The position numbers and the translations under genes were made by a program. DNA of 39,000 nucleotides from an uncultured Lachnospiraceae bacterium. Its GTDB lineage: Bacteria; Bacillota; Clostridia; Lachnospirales; Lachnospiraceae. The notes below the pieces were generated by a model. It did not search any database and was not told the DNA's origin. It worked only from the letters and a program-made list of their open reading frames with translations. The stretch is taken from positions 1 to 39,000 of the forward strand of contig CANPIM010000033.1 in assembly GCA_947574135.1 (NCBI GenBank), written 5' to 3'. Below are positions 23,685 through 32,949 of the stretch, piece by piece. How positions within the stretch are numbered: position 1 is the stretch's first letter; each line of letters opens with the position of its first letter.

Positions 23685-25742
23685 ATGGATAGTGCGAAGG
23701 AAAGAAAAAAGATATTGATTGTGGATGACTCGGAGCTGAATCGGGCTCTGCTGTCAGATATGTTGTCCGACGAATTCGACATACTGGAGGTGGAGAACGG
23801 TATGGAGGCCGCCGGAGTTCTTCACAATCAGGAGCAGGAAATTTCTCTCATGCTGCTGGATATTGTAATGCCGGTGATGGACGGCTTTGAGCTTTTGACC
23901 CTGATGAATAAGAACGGGTGGATCAAAAGTGTTCCCGTGGTGATGATTTCTGCGGAGACCGTGCCCACCTATGTGGATCGGGCCTATGATCTGGGGGTAC
24001 TGGACTATATCAGCCGGCCCTTTGACGAGAGAACCGTGCGGCGGAGAGTTATCAGCACCATTATGCTGGCGGTCAAGCAAAAGGAGCTGGTTCATATGGT
24101 GACGGATCAGATCCTGGAAAAAGAGCAGGACAATAAGCTTATGGTGGAGATATTGTCTAATATTGTGGAGTTTCGTAACGGGGAGAGCGGCATGCATGTG
24201 CGGCATATCTGTACCCTGACGGAGCTGCTTCTTCGGAGCCTGCTCCAAAAGACAGATAAATATCCCATCAGCAAGAAAGATATTCCTATTATCTGCAATG
24301 CGGCGGCTTTCCATGACATTGGAAAGATCGCCATTCCCTCGGAGATTTTGAATAAGCCCGGCCGTCTGACGGATGAGGAATTTAAGATCATGAAAACCCA
24401 TTCTGCAGAGGGGGCCCGGCTTTTGCGGGCTACCACCATCCGGGAGAATGAGCCCCTGGTGGAGATGGGGTATCAGATTTGCCGGTGGCATCATGAAAGG
24501 TATGATGGTAGGGGGTATCCGGACGGCCTGAAGGGGGAGGAGATCCCCATCACGGCCCAGATAGTGGCCCTGGCGGATGTATACGATGCTCTGACCAGTA
24601 AGCGTGTTTACAAGCCGCCCTTTTCTCATGAAAAAACCATGGAAATGATATTAAACGGGGAGTGCGGCGTATTCAATCCCATTCTGCTGGAGTGTCTGAA
24701 GGATATTTCCGATCAGCTGGAGCGACAGCTGAATGCCTTTTCCTCTCCCTATGATTCTCAGGATGAGATTCATGACACCATGGAGCAGATTATGGAGCGG
24801 GGCAGCCTGGATGTGTCTGAGCGGACCTTACGTCTGCTGGAGCATGAGCGGACCAAATACCAGTTCTTTGCAGAGCTGTCCCAGGAGATCCAGTTTGAAT
24901 ATACCACCACGCCGGAGATGCTGATTCTCTCCGAGTGGGGAGCAAAATATCTGGAAATGCCGGAGACCATTTTGAATCCCAGGGAGGATGCCTTTGGAAA
25001 GGAGCTGTTTACAGAGGGCCAGCTCGAGCAGCTGTTGGAGCGTCTGCAGGCCACCACGCCGAAAAATCCGGTGGTAGAGCAGACGGTGCTTTTAAATATT
25101 CGGGGCATCGAGCGCTGGAGCAAGGTCATCACCCGTTCCATGTGGGGAGAGGGAGAGCCGCCGGAATATGTGGGAGCCATTGGAAAGATCGTGGATATCC
25201 ACGAGGATATTGAAAAGATGAACCGGCTGAAGGTCATGGCTGTCCACGATTCCCTCACCGGGCTTTTGAATCACAAGGCGGCCAAGGCACAGATCTCCGA
25301 GATTCTTTCTCAGGAGGGTGAGAAACGTTACATTCTTTTAATGTTTGATTTGGATCATTTTAAACAGGCCAATGATGAATATGGACATCAGTTTGGAGAT
25401 GAGGTGCTGAAATATGTGGCGGAGACTCTGAAAAACAGTACCCGAACCGGAGATATTCCCGCGCGTATGGGGGGCGATGAGTTCCTGCTCTTTATGGAAT
25501 ATAAGGCTGATATGGAAGCTCCCGTAAAGCGTATTTTCAACATTCTCTGTGGAGAATTCAAGGGCTTCCCCATTCGGATCAGCATGGGTGTAGCCTGTGC
25601 CATGGACTGTAACGGGGACTATGAGACCTTGTTCCGCATGGCAGATGAGGCCATGTACGCGGTGAAGAAAAGCGGACGAAACAGCTACCGCTTTTATAAT
25701 GAGGATTTAAAAAAATCACTGATTGAGACGGAAAAGGAGTAG
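23685..25742 (+). CDS. Response regulator with HD-GYP, PAS-like and GGDEF domains
   Basis: 685 residues, probably bifunctional for c-di-GMP. REC about 8-125 with D59 in LLDIVMPVMDG; the invariant lysine position is arginine here (ISRPF). HD-GYP about 150-345: H210-D211 in AFHDIGKIAIP, H269-H270, and GYP at 277-279, so phosphodiesterase residues are present. A PAS-like part spans about 395-510. GGDEF about 515-675: FDLDHFK, an I-site RTGD at 587-590, five residues, then GGDEF at 596-600. The cyclase and its product-inhibition site both look functional. The gene follows the kinase by 19 bases. Confidence 0.96.
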   Translation: MDSAKERKKILIVDDSELNRALLSDMLSDEFDILEVENGMEAAGVLHNQEQEISLMLLDIVMPVMDGFELLTLMNKNGWIKSVPVVMISAETVPTYVDRAYDLGVLDYISRPFDERTVRRRVISTIMLAVKQKELVHMVTDQILEKEQDNKLMVEILSNIVEFRNGESGMHVRHICTLTELLLRSLLQKTDKYPISKKDIPIICNAAAFHDIGKIAIPSEILNKPGRLTDEEFKIMKTHSAEGARLLRATTIRENEPLVEMGYQICRWHHERYDGRGYPDGLKGEEIPITAQIVALADVYDALTSKRVYKPPFSHEKTMEMILNGECGVFNPILLECLKDISDQLERQLNAFSSPYDSQDEIHDTMEQIMERGSLDVSERTLRLLEHERTKYQFFAELSQEIQFEYTTTPEMLILSEWGAKYLEMPETILNPREDAFGKELFTEGQLEQLLERLQATTPKNPVVEQTVLLNIRGIERWSKVITRSMWGEGEPPEYVGAIGKIVDIHEDIEKMNRLKVMAVHDSLTGLLNHKAAKAQISEILSQEGEKRYILLMFDLDHFKQANDEYGHQFGDEVLKYVAETLKNSTRTGDIPARMGGDEFLLFMEYKADMEAPVKRIFNILCGEFKGFPIRISMGVACAMDCNGDYETLFRMADEAMYAVKKSGRNSYRFYNEDLKKSLIETEKE

Positions 25743-25746
25743 GGAT

Positions 25747-26115
25747 ATGACAGTAAAAGAATGCTATGATGCAATGGGTGCGGATTATGAGGATGTAATG
25801 GGGCGTCTGCGCAAGGATGAGCGGGTGCAAAAATTTTTGCTGAAGGTTTTGGATGACAAGAGCTTTGCCTTGCTGTGCAGCTCTCTGGAGAGCCGGGATA
25901 TGTCGGAGGCCTTTCGTGCGGCTCACACCATGAAGGGCGTCAGCCAGAATTTATCTCTGATGCGTCTGTACCAGTCTGCCAATGAAATGTCAGAGCTGCT
26001 TCGGGACAGAAAAGAGTACGGAGATGATATTGAGCCGGTTCTTAAGAAGGTACAGGAGGACTATGAGCTGACCATAGCCTGCATCAGGCAGCTGGCGGAA
26101 TCGGCCCAGGCGTGA
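25747..26115 (+). CDS. HPt phosphotransfer protein
   Basis: 122 residues, one helical-bundle domain with phospho-histidine H60 in AAHTMKGVSQNL. The start is ATG 25747: AAAGGAG precedes it and it lies four bases after the previous stop; the frame extends upstream only into the previous gene. As the only HPt here it most likely moves phosphate from the kinase's receiver(s) to the REC-HD-GYP-GGDEF protein. Confidence 0.93.
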   Translation: MTVKECYDAMGADYEDVMGRLRKDERVQKFLLKVLDDKSFALLCSSLESRDMSEAFRAAHTMKGVSQNLSLMRLYQSANEMSELLRDRKEYGDDIEPVLKKVQEDYELTIACIRQLAESAQA

Positions 26116-26120
26116 TGAAG

Positions 26121-26195
26121 ATGTCCGTCTTAGGCGGACATAAAAAGGGGCATCCGTGGGAGGGACAATCCTCTGTCCTTCTTGAAGCTACGGAT
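26121..26195 (+). promoter_or_regulatory. Structured leader RNA candidate before the hexosamine kinase gene
   Basis: First hairpin ATGTCCG (26121-26127)/CGGACAT (26135-26141). Then an outer stem ATCCGT (26152-26157)/ACGGAT (26190-26195) encloses an inner stem GGGACA/TGTCCT (26162-26180). More GGG/CCC stems lie further downstream to 26270. It does not match a riboswitch class I know. It may instead be a terminator region of the preceding operon. Confidence 0.35.
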
Positions 26196-26295
26196 TTCTT
26201 GCCGTGGGGGAGGGGATTCCCGGAATAAGGAGGGAATGCCCGGAAAGAGACGGGCGTAACCCGGAAAATCAAAAATGGAGAGAGGGATACGGGGG

Positions 26296-28326
26296 ATGAA
26301 TAAACCGGTATTGGTAATAATGGCGGCGGGAATGGGAAGCAGGTACGGCGGCCTGAAGCAGATCGATCCAGTTGACCCGGAGGGGCATATCATTATGGAT
26401 TTTTCCATATATGATGCAGTACAGGCCGGCTTTGAGAAGGTGGTCTTTATCATAAAAAAGGAAAATGAAAGGGATTTCCGGGAGGCCATAGGGGCCCGTA
26501 TGGAGCGGCAGGTGCAGGTGGAATACGTGTTCCAGGACTTGTCCAGTCTGCCGGAGGGCTTTCAGGTGCCGGAGGGACGAGTAAAGCCCTGGGGAACGGG
26601 ACATGCGGTGCTGTCCTGCCTGCCGGTGATTGACGGGCCCTTTGCAGTGATCAATGCGGATGATTATTATGGGCAGCAGGCGTTTTCCAAGATTTATGAT
26701 TTCCTTATGGCTCATGAGGACGGGGAAACATACCAGTATGCCATGGTGGGGTATTTGCTGGAAAATACGCTTACGGAGCATGGGCATGTGGCCCGGGGCG
26801 TCTGTGAGATGGATCAGGCTGGAAAGCTGTCCGCTATCACAGAGAGAACCCGGATTGAGAGGCGCCCGGAGGGACCGGCCTTTACGGAGGATGACGGGGC
26901 TACCTGGCAGCCTGTATCCGGGGAGGCTGTGGTGTCCATGAATATGTGGGGCTTTACGGCCAGCATGCTAAGGGAGCTCAAGAAGCGGTTTGGGCCCTTT
27001 TTGCAGGAAAATCTGCCGAAAAATCCCCTGAAATGTGAATATTTCCTTCCCTTTGTGGTGGATGAGCTGATCCGGGAGGGCAAGGCTGAGGTAACGGTGT
27101 TGGAGTCCCGGGACAGATGGTATGGCGTCACCTACAAGGAGGATAAGCCTGTGGTGGTAAATGCCATCCAGGATATGAAAAGGAGAGAGCTCTATCCTCA
27201 ATGGCTGTGGAAGCAGGGGGATAAAGAGTTGCGTCAGATCGCAAAGCGTTTTTGTCTGGCCGGGGAGGTGGATGCCATTGTGTCCTACGGAAGCGGACAT
27301 ATCAATGACACCTTTCTGGTGACCTGCCGGAAAGCCGGGGAGGATGCGCCCAAGCGATACATTCTCCAGCGGATGAATCATCAGGTATTTCGAAACCCCG
27401 AGGGGCTCATGGAAAACGTAGAGCATGTGACGGAGTTTCTTCAGAGAAAGCTTCGGGAATCCGGAGGAGATACGGAGCGGGAGGCTATGCAGCTAATTCC
27501 CAATAAAGAGGGGAATTTCTGGATAAAAACCCAAAAAGGAGATTATTGGCGGGTATATGTGTTTGTGGAGGACGCCTCCAGCTACGACGCGGTGGAGAAA
27601 CCGGAGGATTTTTATGAGAGTGCAGTGGCCTTTGGGCATTTCCAAAAGCTATTGTCAGATTTTCCAGCGGCCAGCCTTCATGAAACCATTCCTGATTTCC
27701 ACAATACCCCGGTGCGTCTGCAGCAGTTCCGGGCGGCCTATAGGGAGGACGCCTGCGACCGGGTAAAAACAGCACAGGAGGAGATTCGGTTTGTGCTGGA
27801 CAGGCAGGAGGAATGTGGAGTTCTCTGCGAAATGCTGGCAGCGGGAAGGCTGCCCCTGCGGGTAACGCACAATGACACAAAGCTAAACAATGTATTGATT
27901 GACAATGTTACCGGACGTGGCATCTGTGTCATTGACCTGGATACGGTGATGCCCGGGTCTGCCCTCTACGATTTTGGGGATTCTATTCGATTTGGAGCCA
28001 ACACGGGAGCAGAGGATGAGAAGGATCTGGAAAAAATTTCCTGTGATATGGAGCTGTTTGCCCTGTATGTAAAGGGATTTGTGGAGGGCTGTGGGGGAAT
28101 TCTGACAGAAGAGGAGATTCGCATGATGCCTATGGGAGCTAAGCTTATGACTCTGGAATGTGGAATGCGGTTTCTGACAGATTACCTTATGGGAGATGTG
28201 TATTTTAAAATTCACCGGCCGGAGCAGAATTTGGATCGCTGTCGGACACAATTTCGCATGGTAGCGGATATGGAGGAAAAATGGGAGACCATGGAGCGCA
28301 TTGTGGAAGCGTACCTTCCCGGATAG
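26296..28326 (+). CDS. Fused sugar-phosphate nucleotidyltransferase and N-acetylhexosamine-kinase-like protein
   Basis: 676 residues from ATG 26296. An ATG seven codons earlier has no ribosome binding site, and the NTase motif follows directly after this Met. N-terminal domain (1-about 310): NTP_transferase, VIMAAGMGSRYGGLKQ, and the catalytic NADDYYG. C-terminal domain (about 315-676): APH-fold kinase similar to NahK, with GSGHINDTFLVT, YILQRMNHQVFRNP, catalytic H525-N-D527 in HNDTKLNNVL, and the DLD of CVIDLDTVMPG. Together they could phosphorylate a hexosamine at C1 and then activate it to an NDP-sugar, a salvage route. The order of reactions is inferred from domain families. Confidence 0.9.
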   Translation: MNKPVLVIMAAGMGSRYGGLKQIDPVDPEGHIIMDFSIYDAVQAGFEKVVFIIKKENERDFREAIGARMERQVQVEYVFQDLSSLPEGFQVPEGRVKPWGTGHAVLSCLPVIDGPFAVINADDYYGQQAFSKIYDFLMAHEDGETYQYAMVGYLLENTLTEHGHVARGVCEMDQAGKLSAITERTRIERRPEGPAFTEDDGATWQPVSGEAVVSMNMWGFTASMLRELKKRFGPFLQENLPKNPLKCEYFLPFVVDELIREGKAEVTVLESRDRWYGVTYKEDKPVVVNAIQDMKRRELYPQWLWKQGDKELRQIAKRFCLAGEVDAIVSYGSGHINDTFLVTCRKAGEDAPKRYILQRMNHQVFRNPEGLMENVEHVTEFLQRKLRESGGDTEREAMQLIPNKEGNFWIKTQKGDYWRVYVFVEDASSYDAVEKPEDFYESAVAFGHFQKLLSDFPAASLHETIPDFHNTPVRLQQFRAAYREDACDRVKTAQEEIRFVLDRQEECGVLCEMLAAGRLPLRVTHNDTKLNNVLIDNVTGRGICVIDLDTVMPGSALYDFGDSIRFGANTGAEDEKDLEKISCDMELFALYVKGFVEGCGGILTEEEIRMMPMGAKLMTLECGMRFLTDYLMGDVYFKIHRPEQNLDRCRTQFRMVADMEEKWETMERIVEAYLPG

Positions 28327-28847
28327 AATACCGGATTATCCGCAGCAGCCGGCGGACCCTGGCCATACAGGTTACCCGGGAGGGAGAAGTGGTGGCGCGG
28401 GCGCCTAAGAGAATGACTCTGGCCCATATTCGGGAATTTGTGGAAGCCCACAAAGATTGGATAGAAAAAAAGCAGCAGGAGATGGAGGAAAGAGAGGAAG
28501 CATTTCCCCTGTGCAGTCCCAGGGAGGAGGCCTTTTATCGGGAGCAGGCAGCCAGGGTGCTGAGGGAGAGAGCCGCATATTTCGCGGCGCAGATGGGAGT
28601 GTCCTATGCCAGAATCACGATTCGGGGACAGAAAACCCGCTGGGGCAGCTGCAGCAGTAAGGGGAATCTGAACTTTAACTGGAAGCTTATGCTGTGTCCC
28701 CGGGAGGTGCAGGACTATGTGGTGGTCCATGAGCTGGCACATTTAAAAGAGATGAATCATTCTCCGGCCTTTTACAGGGAAGTGGAGAGGATACTGCCGG
28801 ATTATCGCAGGCAGATTCAATGGCTGAGGGTATATGGGAGATTATAG
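28281..28847 (+). CDS. YgjP-like (DUF45) metallopeptidase-fold protein
   Basis: 188 residues. Metal site HELAHLKEMNHSPAFY, with the family's KTRWGSCSSKGNLNFNWKLML upstream. The start ATG 28281 lies inside the previous gene (46-base overlap) with a GGAGG four bases upstream, so translation is probably coupled. The first 12 residues are not conserved-looking and the real start could be later, but no in-frame ATG/GTG exists before the conserved IEYRIIRSSRRTLAIQV. Confidence 0.88.
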   Translation: MGDHGAHCGSVPSRIEYRIIRSSRRTLAIQVTREGEVVARAPKRMTLAHIREFVEAHKDWIEKKQQEMEEREEAFPLCSPREEAFYREQAARVLRERAAYFAAQMGVSYARITIRGQKTRWGSCSSKGNLNFNWKLMLCPREVQDYVVVHELAHLKEMNHSPAFYREVERILPDYRRQIQWLRVYGRL

Positions 28848-28856
28848 GGGTAATAT

Positions 28857-29462
28857 ATGGGTAGAATAAAAGTGGATAAAGCGGGAGAAGGGGAGCTTTC
28901 GCTTTTTGACCAGGCAATTATATTTGCTACAGAAGCGCATGCAGGGACCACCAGAAAGGGTTCCTCTGTGCCTTATATTGTGCATCCCCTGGAGGTGGCC
29001 TCCATTGCCGCCACCATAACCGAAGATAAGGAGATTCTTGCGGCTGCCGTGCTCCACGATGTGCTGGAGGACACGAATACCACGCCGGAGGAGCTGGGAG
29101 CTGTATTTGGTCCCCGCATTCTGCGTCTGGTGCAGGATGAGACTGAGGATAAGATGCGGGAGCTTCCCCCGGAGGAGACCTGGAGGCAGCGCAAGGAGGA
29201 GACCATTCGTTTTTTGCGGGAGGAGGCCAGCTGGGAGGCAAAGGTTTTGGCCCTGGCGGATAAGCTATCCAACATGCGGGCGGTTTACCGGGACATGCAG
29301 ATCGTGGGGGACAAGCTTTGGGAGCGCTTTCACCAGAAGGACAGAGCCATGCATGCCTGGATGTATGCCAGCGTGCTGGAGGCCCTTTCTGATTTGTCGA
29401 ACTATGATGTGTGGAAGGAGTATAGCCGTCTGGTGGAGGCGGCCTTTGGAAAGGATATCTGA
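28857..29462 (+). CDS. HD-domain protein of the small alarmone hydrolase (MESH1/RelA-SpoT HD) type
   Basis: 201 residues, single HD domain: FATEAHAGTTRKGSSVPYIVHPLEVA, the HD motif AAVLHDVLEDT and ALADKLSNMRA, the same order as the ppGpp hydrolase half of RelA/SpoT. No synthetase, TGS or ACT domain. Probably hydrolyses (p)ppGpp or a related nucleotide; substrate not shown. A strong terminator follows. Confidence 0.85.
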   Translation: MGRIKVDKAGEGELSLFDQAIIFATEAHAGTTRKGSSVPYIVHPLEVASIAATITEDKEILAAAVLHDVLEDTNTTPEELGAVFGPRILRLVQDETEDKMRELPPEETWRQRKEETIRFLREEASWEAKVLALADKLSNMRAVYRDMQIVGDKLWERFHQKDRAMHAWMYASVLEALSDLSNYDVWKEYSRLVEAAFGKDI

Positions 29463-29472
29463 CGTTTTCACG

Positions 29473-29501
29473 AAAAAAACGGGCCATGGCCCGTTTTTTT
29501 T
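29473..29501 (+). terminator. Intrinsic terminator after the HD-domain gene
   Basis: AAAACGGGCC followed by GGCCCGTTTT and a run of eight T, centred on 29486. It closes the operon starting at 26296. Confidence 0.92.
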
Positions 29502-29516
29502 CTATGGATTTAGTTC

Positions 29517-29545
29517 TTGAAAAAAGACATAAAATAGAATAAAAT
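29517..29545 (+). promoter_or_regulatory. Sigma-A promoter of the aminotransferase gene
   Basis: TTGAAA (29517-29522), 17 bases, TAAAAT (29540-29545), 69 bases before the ATG. Confidence 0.7.
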
Positions 29546-29613
29546 GTCTCAATAACACAAGATGGAAGCAGATATTTACGAGCCCGGCGAATACGGGCGG
29601 GAAAGGAGAAGGA

Positions 29614-30903
29614 ATGAAGCCATATCAGCAATTAAGCAGGGAGGAGCTCACGGCTCTGCATGGAGAGCTTTTGGAAAAATATGAGGAAGCAAAGGCAAAG
29701 GGACTGAAGCTTGATATGTCCAGGGGACAGCCCAGCGCAGAGCAGCTGGATCTGTCCATGGGCATGATGGACGTGCTTCACAGCGGCGTGGACATGAAGG
29801 ATTCGGAAGGGATTGACTGCCGCAACTACGGCGTTTTGGACGGGGTGAAGGAGGCCAAGCAGCTATTGGCCGACATGTCTGAGGTGTCCCCGGATAAAAT
29901 GATTATCTATGGAAATTCCAGTCTGAATGTGATGTATGACACGGTTTCCAGGGCCATGACCCACGGCATTATGGGACATACTCCCTGGGGGAAGCTTGAC
30001 AAGGTGAAATTCCTCTGTCCGGTGCCAGGCTATGACCGGCATTTTTCCATTACCGAATACTTTGGGATTGAAATGATTCCTGTGCCCATGACACCCACAG
30101 GGCCGGATATGGATCTGGTGGAAAGGCTGGTAAGCACAGACGAGAGCATTAAGGGAATCTGGTGTGTGCCCAAGTATTCCAATCCCCAGGGCATTACCTA
30201 TTCCGATGAAACGGTTCACAGGTTTGCCAGGTTAAAGCCCGCGGCAGAGGATTTTCGAATTTTCTGGGACAATGCCTACTGTGTGCATCACCTCTACGAT
30301 GAGGACCAGGACTTTTTGATTGAGATTCTGGAGGAATGTGAGAAGGCGGGGAATCCGGATCTGGTGTATAAATTCTGCTCCACCTCCAAGATAAGCTTCC
30401 CGGGTTCCGGCGTGGCCTGCATTGCCACCTCCCCCAACAATCTGAAGGATATTAAGCTTCAGCTGACCATTCAGACCATTGGCCATGACAAGGTGAATCA
30501 GCTGCGCCATGTGCGGTTCTTCAAGGATATTCACGGGATTCATGAGCATATGCGCAAGCATGCGGCTATATTGCGGCCCAAGTTTGAGGCAGTGCTGGAT
30601 ACCCTGGATAAGGAGCTGGGCGGCCTGGAGATCGGCAGCTGGATACGCCCCAAGGGAGGATATTTTATTTCCTTTGACGCCCTGGAGGGCTGCGCCCGAA
30701 ACATTATTGCAAAATGCCGGGAGGCCGGGGTGGTGATGACAGAGGCCGGAGCTACCTATCCCTATCATCAGGATCCCCATGACAGCAATATCCGTATTGC
30801 CCCCTCCTTCCCTACGCCGGAGGATTTGGCCAAGGCTACGGACATTTTTGTATTGTGCGTGAAGCTTGTGAGCATGGAGAAGCTTCTGAAGCAGGCTGCA
30901 TAA
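29614..30903 (+). CDS. PLP-dependent aminotransferase, aspartate type (PF12897)
   Basis: 429 residues, fold type I. N-terminal LDMSRGQPSAEQLDLS, substrate region YGNSSLNVMYD, CVPKYSNPQGITYS, WDNAYCVHHL, and the PLP lysine in FCSTSKISFPGSG. The pattern is that of class Ic aspartate aminotransferases. AAGGAG precedes the ATG. A single-gene unit between a terminator and a convergent gene. Confidence 0.93.
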   Translation: MKPYQQLSREELTALHGELLEKYEEAKAKGLKLDMSRGQPSAEQLDLSMGMMDVLHSGVDMKDSEGIDCRNYGVLDGVKEAKQLLADMSEVSPDKMIIYGNSSLNVMYDTVSRAMTHGIMGHTPWGKLDKVKFLCPVPGYDRHFSITEYFGIEMIPVPMTPTGPDMDLVERLVSTDESIKGIWCVPKYSNPQGITYSDETVHRFARLKPAAEDFRIFWDNAYCVHHLYDEDQDFLIEILEECEKAGNPDLVYKFCSTSKISFPGSGVACIATSPNNLKDIKLQLTIQTIGHDKVNQLRHVRFFKDIHGIHEHMRKHAAILRPKFEAVLDTLDKELGGLEIGSWIRPKGGYFISFDALEGCARNIIAKCREAGVVMTEAGATYPYHQDPHDSNIRIAPSFPTPEDLAKATDIFVLCVKLVSMEKLLKQAA

Positions 30904-30922
30904 ATTTCCCGAAAAGCCGGTC

Positions 30923-30938
30923 AGGGGGATATCCCCCT
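30923..30938. terminator. Palindromic hairpin between converging genes
   Basis: A 16-base perfect palindrome of five G and five C around ATAT, overlapping the uppP stop codon. There is no T run, so it is a weak terminator candidate. Confidence 0.4.
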
Positions 30939-31761
30939 AGGCCAGCGTCAGGAAATACAAAAGCACCAGAATGCCCAGCACAATGCGGTACCAGCCAAAG
31001 GCCTTGAAATCCCGCTTTTTGATGTAGCTCATGAGGAAGCGGATGGCCAGCACGGAGACCACAAAGGCCACAGCCATGCCCACCAGCAGGATGGCGGCCT
31101 CCGTGCCGGTAAAGGCAAAGCCGAATTTCACGATTTTTAGAAGGCTGGCTCCAAACATTACGGGAATGGCCAGAAAGAAGCTGAATTCCGCGGCCACAAA
31201 GCGGGAGGTGCCAAGAAGCATGGCTCCCAGAATGGTGGCGCCGGAGCGGGAGGTGCCCGGAATCAGAGCCAATACCTGAAAGGCACCGATAAAAAAGGCC
31301 ATGGGATAGGTGAGCTGCCGGAAGGATTTGACCGTGGGACGGCGTCCGTGGTTGCGGTTTTCCAGAAGAATAAAGAGCACGCCATATACAATCAGGGTGA
31401 CGGCCACGGTCTGATAGTTGTAAAAAAGGGCGTCGATTTTATCATCAAAGGGGATGCCGATAATGGCCGCAGGCAATACAGCTACCAGGACCTTGAACCA
31501 CAGGGACCAGGTTTCTTTTTTTATCCAGCCCTTTTTTGGGGTGGTAAAGGGCCACAGCTTGGAAAAGTAAAGGGTCACCACGGCCAGGATAGCGCCCAGC
31601 TGGATTACCACCAGAAACATCTCCATAAATTCATCGGATACATTTAGATGCACCAGCTCATTGACCAGAATCATATGTCCGGTGCTGCTGATGGGAAGCC
31701 ATTCGGTGATGCCCTCGATGATGCCCAATAGAATTACCTTTAGCCATTCGATTACATTCAT
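30937..31761 (-). CDS. uppP: Undecaprenyl-diphosphatase (bacitracin resistance protein BacA type)
   Basis: Integral membrane enzyme that recycles undecaprenyl pyrophosphate for wall synthesis. 274 residues with about eight membrane segments and both signature motifs: [17 protein letters not shown] and [12 protein letters not shown]. Convergent to the aminotransferase. Confidence 0.97.
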   Translation of the reverse strand: MNVIEWLKVILLGIIEGITEWLPISSTGHMILVNELVHLNVSDEFMEMFLVVIQLGAILAVVTLYFSKLWPFTTPKKGWIKKETWSLWFKVLVAVLPAAIIGIPFDDKIDALFYNYQTVAVTLIVYGVLFILLENRNHGRRPTVKSFRQLTYPMAFFIGAFQVLALIPGTSRSGATILGAMLLGTSRFVAAEFSFFLAIPVMFGASLLKIVKFGFAFTGTEAAILLVGMAVAFVVSVLAIRFLMSYIKKRDFKAFGWYRIVLGILVLLYFLTLA

Positions 31762-31813
31762 TTACAGGTCCTCTCTTTCCATAGTTATATCTGTTTACAA
31801 AGCATTCCTACCT

Positions 31814-31843
31814 ATTATATACGGCGATCCCAGGGAAAGTCAA
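31814..31843 (-). promoter_or_regulatory. Sigma-A promoter of uppP
   Basis: Minus strand TTGACT (31843-31838), 18 bases, TATAAT (31819-31814), 52 bases before the ATG. Confidence 0.7.
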
Positions 31844-31957
31844 TGCGGAAACAAGCCCTTGGAGGGAGGGTTTTCCAGAAATACGAATAATTACCCGGTT
31901 TTTTGTGGAAAAATGGTAATTTATGCAGAAAAAATAAGGATTTATTCGTTTTTTCTC

Positions 31958-31985
31958 TTGTTTTTTTTCGAAATGGTGTTACAAT
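31958..31985 (+). promoter_or_regulatory. Extended -10 promoter of the amino acid transporter operon
   Basis: TTGTTT (31958-31963), 16 bases, TACAAT (31980-31985) with TGT directly before the -10; 49 bases before the ATG. Confidence 0.65.
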
Positions 31986-32033
31986 GGACCATAGGTTTAA
32001 AAACCTGTAATTTTTGAATGGGAGGAAAAGATT

Positions 32034-32912
32034 ATGAAAAAATTACTTGCAGCAGCATTGATTGCTGTGATGACGCTGTCCCTGGCCGCCTGCGGATCCA
32101 AGGAAACGGAGGAGCCGGCCGCAGCCCCGACCACAGAGGAAGCTCCAAAGACCGAGCCGGCCGAGGCGGAGGAGCAGGAGGAGAGCGAAGAGCCGGAGGC
32201 AGCCCCGGAAGCAGACGGAGGGGCATCCGGTGAGTTTACCACGGTGACAGAGGGTGTGCTGACCATGGGAACCAACGCAGCCTTCCCGCCCTATGAGTTC
32301 TACGAGGGAGAGAAGATCGTGGGGATTGACGCGGAGATCGCAGAGCTTTTGGCCGAGAAGCTGGGGCTGGAGCTGGAAATTGTGGATATGGACTTCACAG
32401 CGATTATTACCTCCGTGCAGACTGGTAAGGTGGATATTGGACTGGCCGGTATGACTGTGAATGAGGAGCGTCTGAAGAATGTGAACTTTACCGATTCCTA
32501 TGCAACAGGGGTACAGGTGGTTATCGTCAAGGAAGGCTCGGATATTCAATCTGTGGATGATCTGGAGGGTAAGCTTATCGGCGTGCAGGAGGGTACCACC
32601 GGTCACTCCTACTGCAAGGATGATTACGGCGAGGAGAATATCAATGCCCTGACCAACGGAGCTACGGCCGTGCAGGCCCTTGTAAATGACAAGGTGGACT
32701 GCGTGGTTATTGACCAGCAGCCGGCTATCAGCTTTGTGGAGGCAAATGAGGGCCTGAAGATTCTGGAAACCGAGTATGTAATAGAGGACTATGCGGCAGC
32801 TGTTTCCAAGGACAATGACGGGCTTAAGGATGCCCTCAATGCTGCCTTGAAGGAACTGACCGAGGATGGATCCATCCAGAAGATTCTGGACAAGTATATT
32901 AAGGCTGAATAA
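32034..32912 (+). CDS. Amino acid ABC transporter substrate-binding lipoprotein
   Basis: 292 residues. Lipoprotein signal with lipobox SLAAC, acylated C20. An acidic Pro/Ala/Glu linker (about 22-68) keeps the domain off the membrane. The SBP_bac_3 domain runs from about residue 72 (LTMGTNAAFPPYEFYEG, VGIDAEIAELLAEKL, GLAGMTVNEERLKNVNFTD, GKLIGVQEGTT). The family binds polar amino acids; the exact ligand is open. GGAGG before the ATG. Confidence 0.96.
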   Translation: MKKLLAAALIAVMTLSLAACGSKETEEPAAAPTTEEAPKTEPAEAEEQEESEEPEAAPEADGGASGEFTTVTEGVLTMGTNAAFPPYEFYEGEKIVGIDAEIAELLAEKLGLELEIVDMDFTAIITSVQTGKVDIGLAGMTVNEERLKNVNFTDSYATGVQVVIVKEGSDIQSVDDLEGKLIGVQEGTTGHSYCKDDYGEENINALTNGATAVQALVNDKVDCVVIDQQPAISFVEANEGLKILETEYVIEDYAAAVSKDNDGLKDALNAALKELTEDGSIQKILDKYIKAE

Positions 32913-32949
32913 GCTTAACAAAAGAAGCCGAAGGGTGCAGGGTGTGTGA

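Noticed and set aside
32043-32921. 292-codon antisense frame over the binding-protein gene
   Set aside because: A shadow of the well-supported lipoprotein gene on the plus strand.
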